Positions 18,537 to 29,545 of a stretch of DNA of 64,000 nucleotides are shown in pieces (position 1 is the stretch's first letter; each line of letters opens with the position of its first letter). The notes under the pieces were generated by a model that was given only the letters and a program-made list of their open reading frames with translations, was not told the origin of the DNA and did no database searches. Source of the DNA: Erwinia_E haradaeae_I (GTDB lineage Bacteria > Pseudomonadota > Gammaproteobacteria > Enterobacterales > Enterobacteriaceae); NCBI RefSeq assembly GCF_900698925.1, contig NZ_LR217713.1, positions 1 through 64,000 on the forward strand. The letters run 5' to 3'. The translations under genes and the position numbers were made by a program.

Positions 18537-20360
18537 GTATTTAAGTATAGATTATTATAATTTTTTAAATTTTTTACAAAATTGTTTGATCGGTATTTAT
18601 TTTGATAGGTGGCTAACTTACAAGTGTGTCACTGTTGACCAGTGATGTTCTATGTTTTATTTTATTACAAGAATTTTATAAATGATTATTTGATAACTAT
18701 CTAATTATTTTTTTCATTATTAGGTCATGACCTTTCTTATTTTCTTACTGGTAAGATTGTAACTGATTGTAGCTAAGTAAAATCGGTTGTTGTTCTTTTA
18801 TTGGTTATTGGTGTAGAAAATTTTAATTATTATAGTAGAGATAAGGGGTGGTTGCGTTCTATAAGAACAAACTGGAGTTTATATATTTCATAATTACTTT
18901 ATAATAAATATTAGTTTTCTAGAGGAAATTAAGTCATTTTTTATGAACCTTGGTTCATAGGTTTTTAACTTTATAAAAGTGAAGTTTTAATATAGTGTAG
19001 CGCCTATTATTCATGTTTAAGATTCATTCTTGAGTTTATTAGAAGAATGCAATCATCAGTGAATAATTTCGTTTTTATATCTTTAGATTAATTTGAGATT
19101 CATAGATATTTAGAGTTGCCTAACTTATGAGAATAAAGCAAAAAAGAGATTTAAATAATACAATATTTAATAATCGTATAGTAATCAATTACTTGAATCA
19201 ATAGCTTATTTATAACGAATATGACATATAACACACTATGTTTATATTAGCAAAGCAATGAAGGTTATGTAATACTTTATTGATACGTTGATGTCTAACA
19301 GGGTGAATTTATTCTTATGTAAGAGTTATAGGATGGGCTGATCTTAGAGGAAAAATTAAAATATTTTATTTAATATTATATGTGATTACATAAAAATATG
19401 AGTGGATAAACGCATTGTAATTGACATCAATTGTATACAGAAAGATATATTTATTATTTGAATAATTTAGTAATTTTATTTTTTTATTGTTTAATTTTTG
19501 ATACAAATTGGATTTTTTTATTTTGTCAGAATTTGTAACTGTCACGAGGCTAGTCTTACGACATTAGGATTTTTTTATTTTTAAATGAAAGATTTAGAGA
19601 CGATGTCAATTACTTAAATAAATTCATCTGAATCATATATTTTATATGTAATTTTAATTATTTGTGTTGAAGTTAATTATCTCTTTAACAGGCATGCTGA
19701 GATAATATTATTAAGTATTTATTTTATTTTTGTATTTTAATAAACTTCTATAAATCAAATCATACTTGGTATGAGATGTGTATGATACAAAGTCATTGAG
19801 TAATTACTTTTTATAAAGTAACAGTTTTAAACCTTCAAATTTCGATATATCCAGAATGTATAACATCTTCTTAAGGAGGAAGATTATTTTTTATTAAAAA
19901 ATTCATTATGTGTGTTAGATTTAGTTATACGGAGATAAAATAGAATGAAATAGTTGTTTTACTTTATGTTTTGGCAGTCATTATACAGTTAAAAGATGAT
20001 AAAGAGATATATCAAAATTTCTATGTTATTTAATTTATTTAATTTTTTTATTATATATTATATAGAATTAATGAAACAGTGCTTAACTGAATGAAGTGGG
20101 GATATGAAATATTAATATTTGTTAATTTTGTAATCTTTTTTGTTATTTTTAGATATATTGATGTATATAATTTTAGGTTAAGGTTTATGGAATATGGTAT
20201 AGAGTTTTTAGAGAGGGTAATAATCATTATTTAGTATCTGTAACAATACTTTAATAAATAAGTTTTCAGGTTAAGCGCTTATTTATAGAAGACAAGAAAG
20301 GTTTTTTGTTTTAACAAATTAAATATTAAGTAAAAAAACAATTGCCATAATAATGTAAAT

Positions 20361-20379
20361 AGCCTTTTTATAAAAGGCT
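20361..20379 (-). terminator. Hairpin downstream of tadA
   Basis: On the minus strand AGCCTTTT, a 3-base loop, AAAAGGCT forms a perfect 8-base stem starting 18 bases after the tadA stop. A proper U-run does not follow, so termination efficiency is doubtful. Confidence 0.45.
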
Positions 20380-20396
20380 GAATTGGAATTAATAAA

Positions 20397-20876
20397 TTAT
20401 GAGATAAGATTGGTTTTTTTTATTCGTTGATAGCGAAAAAATTGATTCAGCACTATTTTGCATTCTTTCTCTAAAATTCCAGACTCAATTTGGATATGGT
20501 GATGTACTTTTAGTGTTTCTTGGATGTATTTTAAGGTACGAATTGTTTCATGTTTCGTATTAGAGGTTCCATATACTAATCTTTTCACTCGACTATGTAT
20601 GATAGCACCAAAACACATAAGACATGGTTCCATTGTGACATATAAAGTTGAGTTGACTAGACGATAGTTTTGTATAACTCTACCCGCCTCTCGTAGAGCG
20701 ACTATTTCAGCATGTGCGGTTGGATCATTCAGGCGAATAGGTTGATTCCAACCCTTACTGATTAGATGATTATGAATCACTAATACTGCTCCGATGGGAA
20801 TTTCTCTATGATACTGAGCGTAATATGCTAGCAAAAGTGCATGATGCATCCAGTATAGGTCAGAGGGATCAGTCAA
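20397..20876 (-). CDS. tadA: tRNA-specific adenosine deaminase TadA
   Basis: TadA deaminates A34 to inosine in tRNA-Arg(ACG), which is essential for decoding CGN codons. With the start chosen here it has 159 aa (E. coli 167), and zinc ligands H55, C85 and C88 and the proton-shuttling E57 are intact (HAE, PCLMC). The frame stays open upstream to a TTG at 20966, but that start lacks a ribosome binding site and adds 30 unalignable residues. TTG at 20876 has GGAG at 20883-20886 with a 6-base spacer and aligns TDPSDLYWMHHAL to the E. coli N-terminus. Isolated gene with spacers over 1 kb on both sides. Confidence 0.93.
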   Translation of the reverse strand: MTDPSDLYWMHHALLLAYYAQYHREIPIGAVLVIHNHLISKGWNQPIRLNDPTAHAEIVALREAGRVIQNYRLVNSTLYVTMEPCLMCFGAIIHSRVKRLVYGTSNTKHETIRTLKYIQETLKVHHHIQIESGILEKECKIVLNQFFRYQRIKKTNLIS

Positions 20877-22095
20877 TGTCGTCTCCAGTATTCTGTAATA
20901 AAATAATTTATTAATTTTTAATAATTCATCTAAAAATAGAGTGTGCACCAGAAAAAGGATTTTCAACTAGCATTAAGATTAAATTTAATCTATCGATAAT
21001 GAAATATAACAAAAATTACTTGAATGTTATGCTTATTTTGAAAAAAGAACAATTAAATAATCTTTGATGTAGTGAGTATATTGTACTGTTTTCTTTATAA
21101 TAAGCGCAGTTTTATAATGAATGGTTATCTTTTAAAATGTTATTTTAAAAAAAATAAATAATTAATATCATGTATTAATAATGTCACTATACTATATATA
21201 TGCTGAATGAGATTTGTTTATAAACTATGCATAATGAAATTATATTGATATAATTAATATTGATTTTTTAAAATAATTTATATTTTACTATAAACTAAGT
21301 TTTGTTATTTACAAAATTAAATAACAGAGATAAGTTTATCTGTGTGTTAGGTATTTTAATTGGTTAACGATTAACACATTCAGTAATATAGATAATATAA
21401 ATAAAGATAATATTATATAAAAATGATAGATTAATTGATTTAAAAAATAAAAATTATAATAGATATGTCATGGGATGTGTTATTTTTTTCTAATAGTAGC
21501 GTAAATTTAAAATAAGTATTAACTTGAATTTTATATTCATTAGAAAGCAATATTAGTTTTGTCCAATATAATAAACGAGATTAATATCTTTATGAATACA
21601 TAACGATTGTGTATATATATTATCAACATATTATAATCAAGAATAATTAGAATTATTATAAATATAAAAAAATATACAATATCTAAATTGATATCGATTA
21701 GTTAATAAGATAAAACTCACTATATTCATTTATTTTTTAGAACATTTCCTAAACTTATGCATTCAAATGAGAAATAGGATTAAATAAATTATTATATAAT
21801 AATAAAAAATATTATTATATATGTTTTAAATTCATTTAAACATTAAAATATTTTTAAATTTAGTTATTTTCATGTTTTATTTTTTATTTTAGTATTTTTT
21901 AAATATATGAATAAAAAAATTGATCAGAAATATTTTACTGAGTAAAATTATACTATTATAAGAAAAAAGCCAAAAGATAATCTTTAGACGATATGAAGTG
22001 AATTATGTCAGAATTTAATTAAGAATGGTGTTGATAAACATTTTTTCAATAACAACATTGTTCAAAATATCGTGCTAAAAAGATGGAACTTGATG
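20877..22095. other. 1.2 kb very AT-rich spacer between divergent tadA and rpiA
   Basis: No gene was recognised. The region is unusually poor in G and C (for example 21241-21900). It should hold promoters for both divergent genes, but several TATAAT-like strings occur and none can be singled out. Confidence 0.55.
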
Positions 22096-22755
22096 ATGAT
22101 GAAGAACGAGCTTAAAAAGGCTGCTGGGTGGGCTGCGTTAGAATATGTTATGCCTGGAATGATTGTTGGAGTCGGTACGGGTTCTACAATTGCATATTTT
22201 ATTGATGCTTTGGCATCAATAAAATATCAAATTGCTGGAACGGTATCAAGCTCAGAAGTGTCGAGTGCTAGGTTGGCATCTTATGGTATTCCTATTTTAG
22301 ACCTTAACAAGATTAAGATCTTATCTCTTTATATTGATGGTGCAGATGAGATCAATGATAAATTACAAATGATTAAAGGAAAAGGAGCAGCTTTAACGAG
22401 AGAAAAGATTATTGCAGCAGTCTCTGATTATTTTATTTGTGTTGCTGATGAATCTAAGAAGGTTAATGTTTTAGGGCATGTTCCTTTGCCGATCGAAGTA
22501 ATTCCTATGGCACAAAAATACGTAGAACGTCAATTAATGCAACTTGGTGGATTACCTCAATATCGTCAAAATGTTATTACTGATAATGGTAATATTATTC
22601 TTGATGTATATCATCTTGATATAAGTGATCCAACTTTGTTAGAAAAAGAGATTAATGCTGTGACTGGTGTAGTGACTGTTGGTTTATTTGCGAATCGTGG
22701 AGCAGATATGGCTTTGATTGGTACTACTGAGGGGGTGAAAATATTTACAAAATAA
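22096..22755 (+). CDS. rpiA: Ribose-5-phosphate isomerase A
   Basis: Interconverts ribulose 5-phosphate and ribose 5-phosphate, supplying PRPP for the purine and CTP routes seen here and receiving carbon from gluconate metabolism. Starting at the middle of three successive ATGs (22096) gives 219 aa, the E. coli length, with MMKNELKKAAGWAALEYV aligned to the known N-terminus; TGGA at 22084-22087 is the ribosome binding site. Catalytic signatures GVGTGSTI, SSSEVSS, DGADEI and KGKGAALTREK are present; the E. coli phosphate-loop sequence is KGGG, a mild substitution. Confidence 0.96.
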   Translation: MMKNELKKAAGWAALEYVMPGMIVGVGTGSTIAYFIDALASIKYQIAGTVSSSEVSSARLASYGIPILDLNKIKILSLYIDGADEINDKLQMIKGKGAALTREKIIAAVSDYFICVADESKKVNVLGHVPLPIEVIPMAQKYVERQLMQLGGLPQYRQNVITDNGNIILDVYHLDISDPTLLEKEINAVTGVVTVGLFANRGADMALIGTTEGVKIFTK

Positions 22756-22830
22756 TTTATAAAATATGTTACAGAGTCGTTATATTCTATATATTTTTAT
22801 TTTTTGAATTTTGTGATTTTTCTCATAATT

Positions 22831-22856
22831 ATTATTTTTTATAAAAATAATTTTTT
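22831..22856 (+). terminator. Possible A/T-only terminator after rpiA
   Basis: ATTATTTTT, a 3-base loop, AAAAATAAT, then six T, about 75 bases past the rpiA stop. The shape is that of an intrinsic terminator, but an all-A/T stem is weak. A separate palindrome CTCTCATGAGAG lies at 22868-22879. Confidence 0.3.
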
Positions 22857-22977
22857 ATGACATACAACTCTCATGAGAGAGTAATCTAATTTATTTCTAT
22901 ATACTCGTTTTATGTGTATATTCATTATTGGTATATTAAGGCATGGTTAATTATATTCATTATTATCATGGTGTTTG

Positions 22978-23832
22978 ATGAGTAATCATTATTTATCTTT
23001 TCCGCATTTTGACCCAGTGATGTTCTCTTTTGGTCCAGTTTCTTTACATTGGTATGGGTTAATGTATTTAATTAGTTTTATATTTGTGCGATGGATGGCT
23101 ATGCGGAGAGTTTCTTATTATCGTCATTCTTGGGAAAAGGATGATATAGATCTCCTTCTATATGTTAGTTTTTTTGGAGTTTTCTTCGGAGGTCGTCTAG
23201 GCTATGTTTTATTTTATAATCTTCCGTTTTTTCTTAACAATCCATTAGATATATTTAAAATATGGAATGGTGGCATGTCATTCCACGGCGGGTTAATTGG
23301 AGTAATATTAGCTATATTAATTTTTTCATACCGAACGAAGCGTCATTTTTTACAAGTGTCAGATTTTATAGCACCAACGATCCCCTTTGGTCTTGGGGCA
23401 GGACGTTTTGGAAATTATATTAATGGTGAGCTATGGGGGCGGGTAAACTTTGACTTACCTTGGTCTATGTTGTTTCCTGGTTCACGCAATATAGATATAA
23501 GTTTGACAGAAATACATAACGAGTGGAAGGATGTATTGTTGACTTATGGTAGTTTACCGAGACATCCATCTCAATTATATGAGTTAATCTTAGAGGGAGT
23601 TTTATTATTTATTATTCTTAATGTTTTTGTTATGAATAAAAATAGGCCTATAGGGTCTGTTTCTGGACTTTTTTTAATTAGTTATAGCTTTTTACGTATA
23701 ATTTCTGAATGTTTTCGCGAGCCTGATGTCCAGTTAGGTTTATTTTATGGAGTAAGTATGGGACAAATATTATCTATTCCAATGATGATAGTCGGGATTA
23801 TTATGATTATGCGAGCATACCGTCATTATTAA
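22978..23832 (+). CDS. lgt: Phosphatidylglycerol--prolipoprotein diacylglyceryl transferase
   Basis: Integral inner-membrane enzyme that adds diacylglycerol to the lipobox cysteine of prolipoproteins, the first step of lipoprotein maturation. Start at ATG 22978 (284 aa; E. coli 291), aligning MSNHYLSFPHFDP to the E. coli N-terminus; a TTG directly before it is ignored. Several hydrophobic membrane segments are visible, with the key motifs WNGGMSFHGGLIG (catalytic-region His) and GLGAGRFGNYINGELWGR (essential Arg), and HPSQLYE. Its retention implies the cell still makes lipoproteins. In E. coli lgt precedes thyA, which is absent here. Confidence 0.97.
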   Translation: MSNHYLSFPHFDPVMFSFGPVSLHWYGLMYLISFIFVRWMAMRRVSYYRHSWEKDDIDLLLYVSFFGVFFGGRLGYVLFYNLPFFLNNPLDIFKIWNGGMSFHGGLIGVILAILIFSYRTKRHFLQVSDFIAPTIPFGLGAGRFGNYINGELWGRVNFDLPWSMLFPGSRNIDISLTEIHNEWKDVLLTYGSLPRHPSQLYELILEGVLLFIILNVFVMNKNRPIGSVSGLFLISYSFLRIISECFREPDVQLGLFYGVSMGQILSIPMMIVGIIMIMRAYRHY

Positions 23833-24794
23833 TTCATAAAAAATATATGACTTCTCTATATCTATTATGAATTTTATTTAATTTTCGCTTCATTGCCATC
23901 AGGTTGTCTTTAATTTTATTGTGGATTTTGTAGCATGTTCAATTTTTACAAATTTTACTTATGAATTTATCTCATGCAATCAATTTTTAAATTTATATGT
24001 ATAGTCAATTTTAGTCATCTTAAAAAGGAGCATAGATCAGTTAGAAAATTAATAAGATTGTTAATAAACTTTCTCTAAATATGTTGGTTTAGATATATCA
24101 GTTATACTTGATTCATTCATCTGATATTAGAGTGTAAAATAAATTAAAATAGTATAGTGTACCAATTTCTAGTTATTATAAGTTATGATAAATGTCAAAA
24201 GTTTTACAATCTTAATTGTTATATCTATACCCTATCTGTTTTAGAGAGTGGTAGAATGGTTTGCATAACTATACGATCACTATACTTGATAGTATGGTGA
24301 CATTTTTTGCGTGAAAAAAGAAAGAAAAGTTTAATATTATTATTTTTTATTCAGGAAGATTGTCATTGTATCTTGCAGTATTAGAAAGGTTTAGAAATAT
24401 ATTATATTTACATAGGAAAGATTCAGAATAAGAATTAATTTTATTTATTAAAATAAATTTTTATTTTTAAATGTATGATCGAACTCCTATATTACAAATA
24501 TCTATAATACAGATATCAATAAATCAGGTTTCAGTAAAATTATTTACGATAAAATCGTATTTTTACTGTATTAGATTTGATTTGTTATTTTACGGTGATA
24601 CGAAAGAATATCAGTTATTTGGAATTAGTTGAGTGATTGGTTAGTATACAGGGTAATGTGTCTATAACTTATCGACTATATATTCTATTATTATTGAAGA
24701 AGTGAATATATTGCAACAGGTTAAATTAACTGAGGTATGAATCGATTTGCTTCATATTTATTTTATTAAACTAAAAAGATAATATTAATTATTT
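23833..24794. other. 0.96 kb spacer between lgt and polA
   Basis: No gene was recognised. A short stretch with a tRNA D-arm-like string at 24246-24260 was examined and rejected. The polA promoter is expected near the right end but cannot be identified with confidence. Confidence 0.5.
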
Positions 24795-27590
24795 ATGACT
24801 ATGATTGAAAAAAATCTATTGATTTTAGTAGATGGCTCTTCTTATCTATATCGTGCTTATTACGCTTTTCCTTCTTTTACTAATAACTCTGGTTTTCCAA
24901 CTGGAGCCATTTATGGCGTATTAAGCATGTTTCGTCGTTTATTTCTAAAATATAAGCCTAGTCATGTGGCTGTAATTTTTGATGCGAAAGGAAAAACTTT
25001 TCGTGATGATATTTTTGTAGAATATAAAATATATCGTCCATCTATGCCGAAAGAATTAAAAGTACAAATTGATCCACTGCATAAGATTATTAAAGCAATG
25101 GGAATACCTCTTCTAGTTATTCCTGGTGTTGAAGCAGATGATGTTATTGGTACTCTCGCTTTGGAGGCAGAGAAATATGGTTTTAATGTATTAATTAGTA
25201 CTAATGATAAGGATATGGCTCAGTTGGTTACTGAAAATATCAAGTTAATTCACTTAGTAAATCATACAATCATGGGACCAAAAGAGGTCTTAGAACAATA
25301 TGGAGTTCTTCCAGAACTGATCATAGATTTTCTTGCTTTAATGGGCGATTCATCTGATAACATCCCAGGGGTGCCTGGTGTTGGTATGAAGACAGCTCAG
25401 TTTTTGTTACAAGAACTTGGTGGGATTATTAACATTTATTCAGATTTAAAGAAAGTTGCCTTGCTTTCTTGTCGAGGCTCTCAAACACTAATGTCTAAAC
25501 TAGAAATCAATAAAGAAATAGCGTTTCTTTCTTACAAATTAGCAACTATTAAAACTGATGTATTACTTGAATGGACTAGTGATCAGTTAATTAAGAGATC
25601 TCCATCTATAAAAGAGTTGATAAAACTTTTGGTATGTTATGAACTGAGAAGATGGGTTGTGTACTTAAAGAAAGATCCATGGTGGTTAGATTCCTTTCAT
25701 AAAGAAACAATAGCTATACCAAATTCTTCTCTTGTATTGAAAGAGAGAGATTCACCAGCATCTATTCATGAATTATTGTTATCTAATTATTCGAGTATTT
25801 TAGATAAACAAGTATTGTCATTTTGGCTCAAAACTATACAAAATAAAAAATTTTTTTCATTTTCTTTACACACTCATTCATCAAGCAAATTAAATACCAA
25901 TATTATTGGATTGTCATTAGCAATTACCTTGGGTCATGCTGCTTATCTACCAATAGCACATGACTACTTGAATGCACCAGTTCAGTTAGAGTGCTCTTAT
26001 GTTCTCTCGTGTTTAAAGCCTCTATTTGAGGACAAAAACATAATGAAGGTTGGGCATAATTTTCATTATATACAGAAGATTTTTAAGAAGCATAATATTG
26101 TTCTTCAGGGCGCATTATTTGATATAATGCTAGCATCTTATGTATTAAACAGCAGATGGCGTAGCAATGATTTATTGAAACTAGCAGAATTTTGGTTAAA
26201 TCATAAAACAATGACATTAACGGAGATCAATAAACAAGGAAGGAATAACCTGAATTTTTATAAAATACCATTAGATACAGCAACTTATTATGCAGCAGAA
26301 TGTGCTGATATTATACTTAAATTATATTTTAAACTATTTATGGAGTTAGAAAAAAATCTAGAACTTAGATATATTTTTGAAAACATTGAAACAGTTCTTG
26401 CACCTGTAATTGCACGAATAGAAAATAATGGAGTTCTAATTGATTGTAGCATTCTGAAGATGCACTCTAAGGAACTAAGTGATCGTCTTCATGGCTTAGA
26501 ACAAGAAGCGCATAAATTGGCAGGAAAATCCTTTAACCTTTTGTCACCCAAACAAATTCAAGCAATTATATATGATTTACAAAATATTAACTCTACAAAA
26601 AACAAATCAGATGTTCTCTATTCTGGCACAAGAGATACATTAATAGATTTAACAAAAAAAAATTTTTTTTACGAGATTATTTTAGAATATCGAAGTTTAT
26701 TTAAGCTTAAATCAACTTATACTGATAAATTACCACTGATGATTACTCCAACTAGTAATCGTATTCATACTTCATATCATCAGGCTTTGACCATTACTGG
26801 TCGTCTTTCATCTAGTCATCCTAATTTACAAAATATTCCGATACGCAGTGGTGAAGGTCGTCGTATCCGACAAGCATTTATTGCAGAAAAAAATTATTAT
26901 ATTTTATCAGCTGATTACTCACAAATTGAATTGCGCATTGTAGCTCATTTATCACAAGATCCGAATCTTTTATTAGCCTTTTCTAAAGAACAAGATATTC
27001 ATTGTTCCATGGCATCAAAAGTTTTTGGTGTTGCGATCAACGCTGTTAGTCAACAACAACGTCGTATCGCTAAAGCAATTAATTTTGGTTTAATATATGG
27101 TATGAGTTCTTTTGGTTTAGCACGTTACTTAAATATAAGTATAAAGGAAGCTAAGAAATATAGAGATCGTTATTTTGCACAATACCAAAGAGTATTGGAT
27201 TATATAATGAAGACGCAAAGAGAAGTGGTGGAAAAGGGGTATGTATCCACTTTAAATGGGCGTCGTATTTATTTTCCAGATATCACATCTACTAATATGA
27301 TTCGTCGTAAAGAAGCTGAACGCTCTGCCATTAATGCCCCAATTCAAGGTACTGCAGCAGATATTATTAAAAAAACAATGATTGATGTGGATACATGGTT
27401 ATTAACTCAAGATGCTTGTAAAGTTAAAATGATTATGCAAGTACACGATGAATTGGTTTTTGAAGTATGGAAAGATGTTATAGAAGAAACTTCTGTACAG
27501 ATTCGTAAATTGATGGAAGGTGTCATTAAACTTGACGTACCTTTATCTGTTAATATTGGTGTAGGTCATAATTGGGATCAGAGTCATTAA
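24795..27590 (+). CDS. polA: DNA polymerase I, with inactivated proofreading site
   Basis: PolA fills gaps in excision repair and replaces Okazaki primers. Length 931 aa (E. coli 928). The N-terminal 5' nuclease (about 1-290) is intact, with LVDGSSYLYRAYYAFP, GVEADDVIGTLA and LMGDSSDNIPGVPGVG. The C-terminal polymerase keeps SADYSQIELRI, RRIAKAINFGLIYGMS and QVHDELVFEV. The middle 3'-5' exonuclease domain keeps its length and fold-like segments but all four E. coli metal ligands are replaced: D355 by S357, E357 by H359, D424 by I426 and D501 by C503. It is therefore predicted to polymerise without proofreading, as Taq polymerase I does. Confidence 0.97.
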   Translation: MTMIEKNLLILVDGSSYLYRAYYAFPSFTNNSGFPTGAIYGVLSMFRRLFLKYKPSHVAVIFDAKGKTFRDDIFVEYKIYRPSMPKELKVQIDPLHKIIKAMGIPLLVIPGVEADDVIGTLALEAEKYGFNVLISTNDKDMAQLVTENIKLIHLVNHTIMGPKEVLEQYGVLPELIIDFLALMGDSSDNIPGVPGVGMKTAQFLLQELGGIINIYSDLKKVALLSCRGSQTLMSKLEINKEIAFLSYKLATIKTDVLLEWTSDQLIKRSPSIKELIKLLVCYELRRWVVYLKKDPWWLDSFHKETIAIPNSSLVLKERDSPASIHELLLSNYSSILDKQVLSFWLKTIQNKKFFSFSLHTHSSSKLNTNIIGLSLAITLGHAAYLPIAHDYLNAPVQLECSYVLSCLKPLFEDKNIMKVGHNFHYIQKIFKKHNIVLQGALFDIMLASYVLNSRWRSNDLLKLAEFWLNHKTMTLTEINKQGRNNLNFYKIPLDTATYYAAECADIILKLYFKLFMELEKNLELRYIFENIETVLAPVIARIENNGVLIDCSILKMHSKELSDRLHGLEQEAHKLAGKSFNLLSPKQIQAIIYDLQNINSTKNKSDVLYSGTRDTLIDLTKKNFFYEIILEYRSLFKLKSTYTDKLPLMITPTSNRIHTSYHQALTITGRLSSSHPNLQNIPIRSGEGRRIRQAFIAEKNYYILSADYSQIELRIVAHLSQDPNLLLAFSKEQDIHCSMASKVFGVAINAVSQQQRRIAKAINFGLIYGMSSFGLARYLNISIKEAKKYRDRYFAQYQRVLDYIMKTQREVVEKGYVSTLNGRRIYFPDITSTNMIRRKEAERSAINAPIQGTAADIIKKTMIDVDTWLLTQDACKVKMIMQVHDELVFEVWKDVIEETSVQIRKLMEGVIKLDVPLSVNIGVGHNWDQSH

Positions 27591-27872
27591 TTTAAGAATA
27601 TTACCTTAAAGATCTGGGTGTGATTATTTTATGACTTATCACTTTTTTACATGACGTGGAATACATATTAATGTCTTCTATAAGATTAGTTAAGTGAAAT
27701 GTGTGAAGATAAATTTTTTTATATAATTTGAATGTGCAGGTAATATGTTATTTAAAGTATATGAAATTTAATATTATAGAGGTTGTTGTGATTTAATTGT
27801 TCGTTGATTGGTCTATATAGGGTGTAATGCCGTGAAATTTTGTTTATTTCATAAATATCAAATGGGGATGGC

Positions 27873-28916
27873 ATGGTGAGTGATACTACTGTTTTTAGTT
27901 ATAAAAATTCTGGCGTAGATATTGATGCTAGTAATGTGTTAATTAGTCGACTTAAAGGTATAGCAAAAAAAACTCGTCGTCCAGAAGTGATAGGTGAACT
28001 AGGTAGTTTTGCAGCTTTATGTTCTTTACCAAAAAAATATCGTGATCCAATTTTAGTTTCTAGCACCGATGGAGTTGGGACTAAACTTCGATTAGCTATG
28101 CAATTACAGTCTTATGATACGATTGGTATTGATTTGGTTGCTATGTGTGTGAATGATTTAATTGTTTTGGGTGCAGAACCAGTATTTTTTTTAGATTACT
28201 ATGCTGTGAGTAAATTAAATATTGATATCGCTTCTAGGATTATGACAGGTGTAGCTCAGGGTTGTTTAGAGTCTGGTTGTTCTTTAGTTGGTGGTGAAAC
28301 TGCTGAAATGCCCGGTATGTATCGTGGAGAAGATTGCGATCTAGCAGGTTTTTCTTTAGGCATAGTTGAAAAAGAAGGTATTATTGATGGTTATAAAGTC
28401 AGAGATGGCGATGTTCTGGTTGCTCTTGGTTCATCTGGTTTACACTCTAATGGATATTCATTAGTTCGTCAACTTGTAGAGCATACTAAAATTAGTATAG
28501 ATACTTCTGTCCTTAATGGGCAGTTATTAGCAGAGATTCTGTTGACACCAACACGGATTTATGTAAAAAGTATTTTAACTTTAATTGAACAGATTAATGT
28601 TCATGCGATTGTGCATGTGACCGGTGGGGGGTTATTAGATAATTTGCCTCGTGTGTTACCAGTTAATGTTCAAGCTGTAATAGAGGCGTCAAGTTGGGAC
28701 TGGCCACCTATTTTTTGTTGGATTCAACAGTCTTCTTATATGAATCCTTTTGAAATGTATCGTACTTTTAATTGTGGCGTGGGTATGGTTATTATAATAG
28801 ATCCCTCTTCATTAGACCAGGTTTTACATATGATGAGTAATGCTGGAGAATTAGCGTGGAAAATAGGTTTTATTAAATCATCTAGTTCCTCTGATCGTGT
28901 TGTCATTCATACATGA
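27873..28916 (+). CDS. purM: Phosphoribosylformylglycinamidine cyclo-ligase (AIR synthase)
   Basis: Fifth step of purine synthesis, ATP-dependent ring closure of FGAM to AIR, immediately after PurL. At 347 aa it matches E. coli (345). Family motifs: STDGVGTKLRLA, GIDLVAMCVNDL, FFLDYYA, LVGGETAEMPGMY, GLHSNGYSLVR, HVTGGGLLDNLPRVLP and FNCGVGM. GGGGA before the ATG is the ribosome binding site. The 3' end overlaps purN by four bases (ATGA), the same operon as in E. coli. No PurR-like operator was seen upstream. Confidence 0.98.
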   Translation: MVSDTTVFSYKNSGVDIDASNVLISRLKGIAKKTRRPEVIGELGSFAALCSLPKKYRDPILVSSTDGVGTKLRLAMQLQSYDTIGIDLVAMCVNDLIVLGAEPVFFLDYYAVSKLNIDIASRIMTGVAQGCLESGCSLVGGETAEMPGMYRGEDCDLAGFSLGIVEKEGIIDGYKVRDGDVLVALGSSGLHSNGYSLVRQLVEHTKISIDTSVLNGQLLAEILLTPTRIYVKSILTLIEQINVHAIVHVTGGGLLDNLPRVLPVNVQAVIEASSWDWPPIFCWIQQSSYMNPFEMYRTFNCGVGMVIIIDPSSLDQVLHMMSNAGELAWKIGFIKSSSSSDRVVIHT

Positions 28917-29545
28917 AACGTATTGTTGTTTTAGTTTCTGGCTATGGAAGTAATTTGCAGGCGATCTTGGATGCATGTTGTGATATGTTGATTGCAGGTA
29001 GGGTAGTTGCTGTTTTTAGCAATAAGCCTGAATCAACTGCTTTAAATCGCGCTCATAAAGCTAAGATTCCTGCTCATGTCGTTTTAGAATCCAGGTATTC
29101 TAATAAAGATGAATTTGATGATCGCTTGCGAAACGAAATAGGTTATTACCAACCGCATCTAATTATTTTGGCTGGGTATATGCGCATTCTTAGTATAGAA
29201 TTTGTTGAATATTATTATGGTCGAATACTTAATATTCATCCGTCTTTGCTTCCACGTTATCCGGGATTACATACTCATCAGAAGGTTATTAAGAATGGAG
29301 ATAATCAACACGGTGCCTCAGTGCACTTTGTCACTAAAAAATTAGATCAAGGGCCGGTTGTATTACAAGCTAAAGTACCAGTTTTTAGAGGAGATACTGT
29401 ATCTTCCTTGTCTACACGTGTTCAATGTGTAGAGCATGTGATTTATCCTAAAGCAATTAGTTGGTTTATTGATGGTCGCTTAATCATGGATAATGGTGCT
29501 GCGTGGTTAGATGGAAAGCGATTGCCTGAAGCGGGATATTCATAA
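28913..29545 (+). CDS. purN: Phosphoribosylglycinamide formyltransferase (GART 1)
   Basis: Third step of purine synthesis: transfers the formyl group of 10-formyl-tetrahydrofolate to GAR. At 210 aa it matches E. coli (212). Substrate and catalytic motifs are present: VSGYGSNLQA, GYMRILS, NIHPSLLPRYPGLHTH (catalytic Asn and His) and KKLDQGPVV (catalytic Asp). The E. coli phosphate loop reads SGNGSN; the tyrosine here is at a position known to vary. It overlaps purM by four bases and is translationally coupled to it. Confidence 0.98.
   Translation: MKRIVVLVSGYGSNLQAILDACCDMLIAGRVVAVFSNKPESTALNRAHKAKIPAHVVLESRYSNKDEFDDRLRNEIGYYQPHLIILAGYMRILSIEFVEYYYGRILNIHPSLLPRYPGLHTHQKVIKNGDNQHGASVHFVTKKLDQGPVVLQAKVPVFRGDTVSSLSTRVQCVEHVIYPKAISWFIDGRLIMDNGAAWLDGKRLPEAGYS

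Larger units (their letters stand above)
18488..20396. other. 1.9 kb AT-rich spacer upstream of purL
   Basis: No gene or RNA was recognised. Near purL there is an 8-base inverted repeat (18518-18536). A short hairpin TATGAAC/GTTCATA lies at 18942-18959. A hairpin that probably ends the tadA transcript lies at 20361-20379. The rest looks eroded. Confidence 0.55.

Noticed and set aside
24243..24262. Another D-arm-like string in the lgt-polA spacer
   Set aside because: No anticodon or T arm in the correct distance and no acceptor stem.
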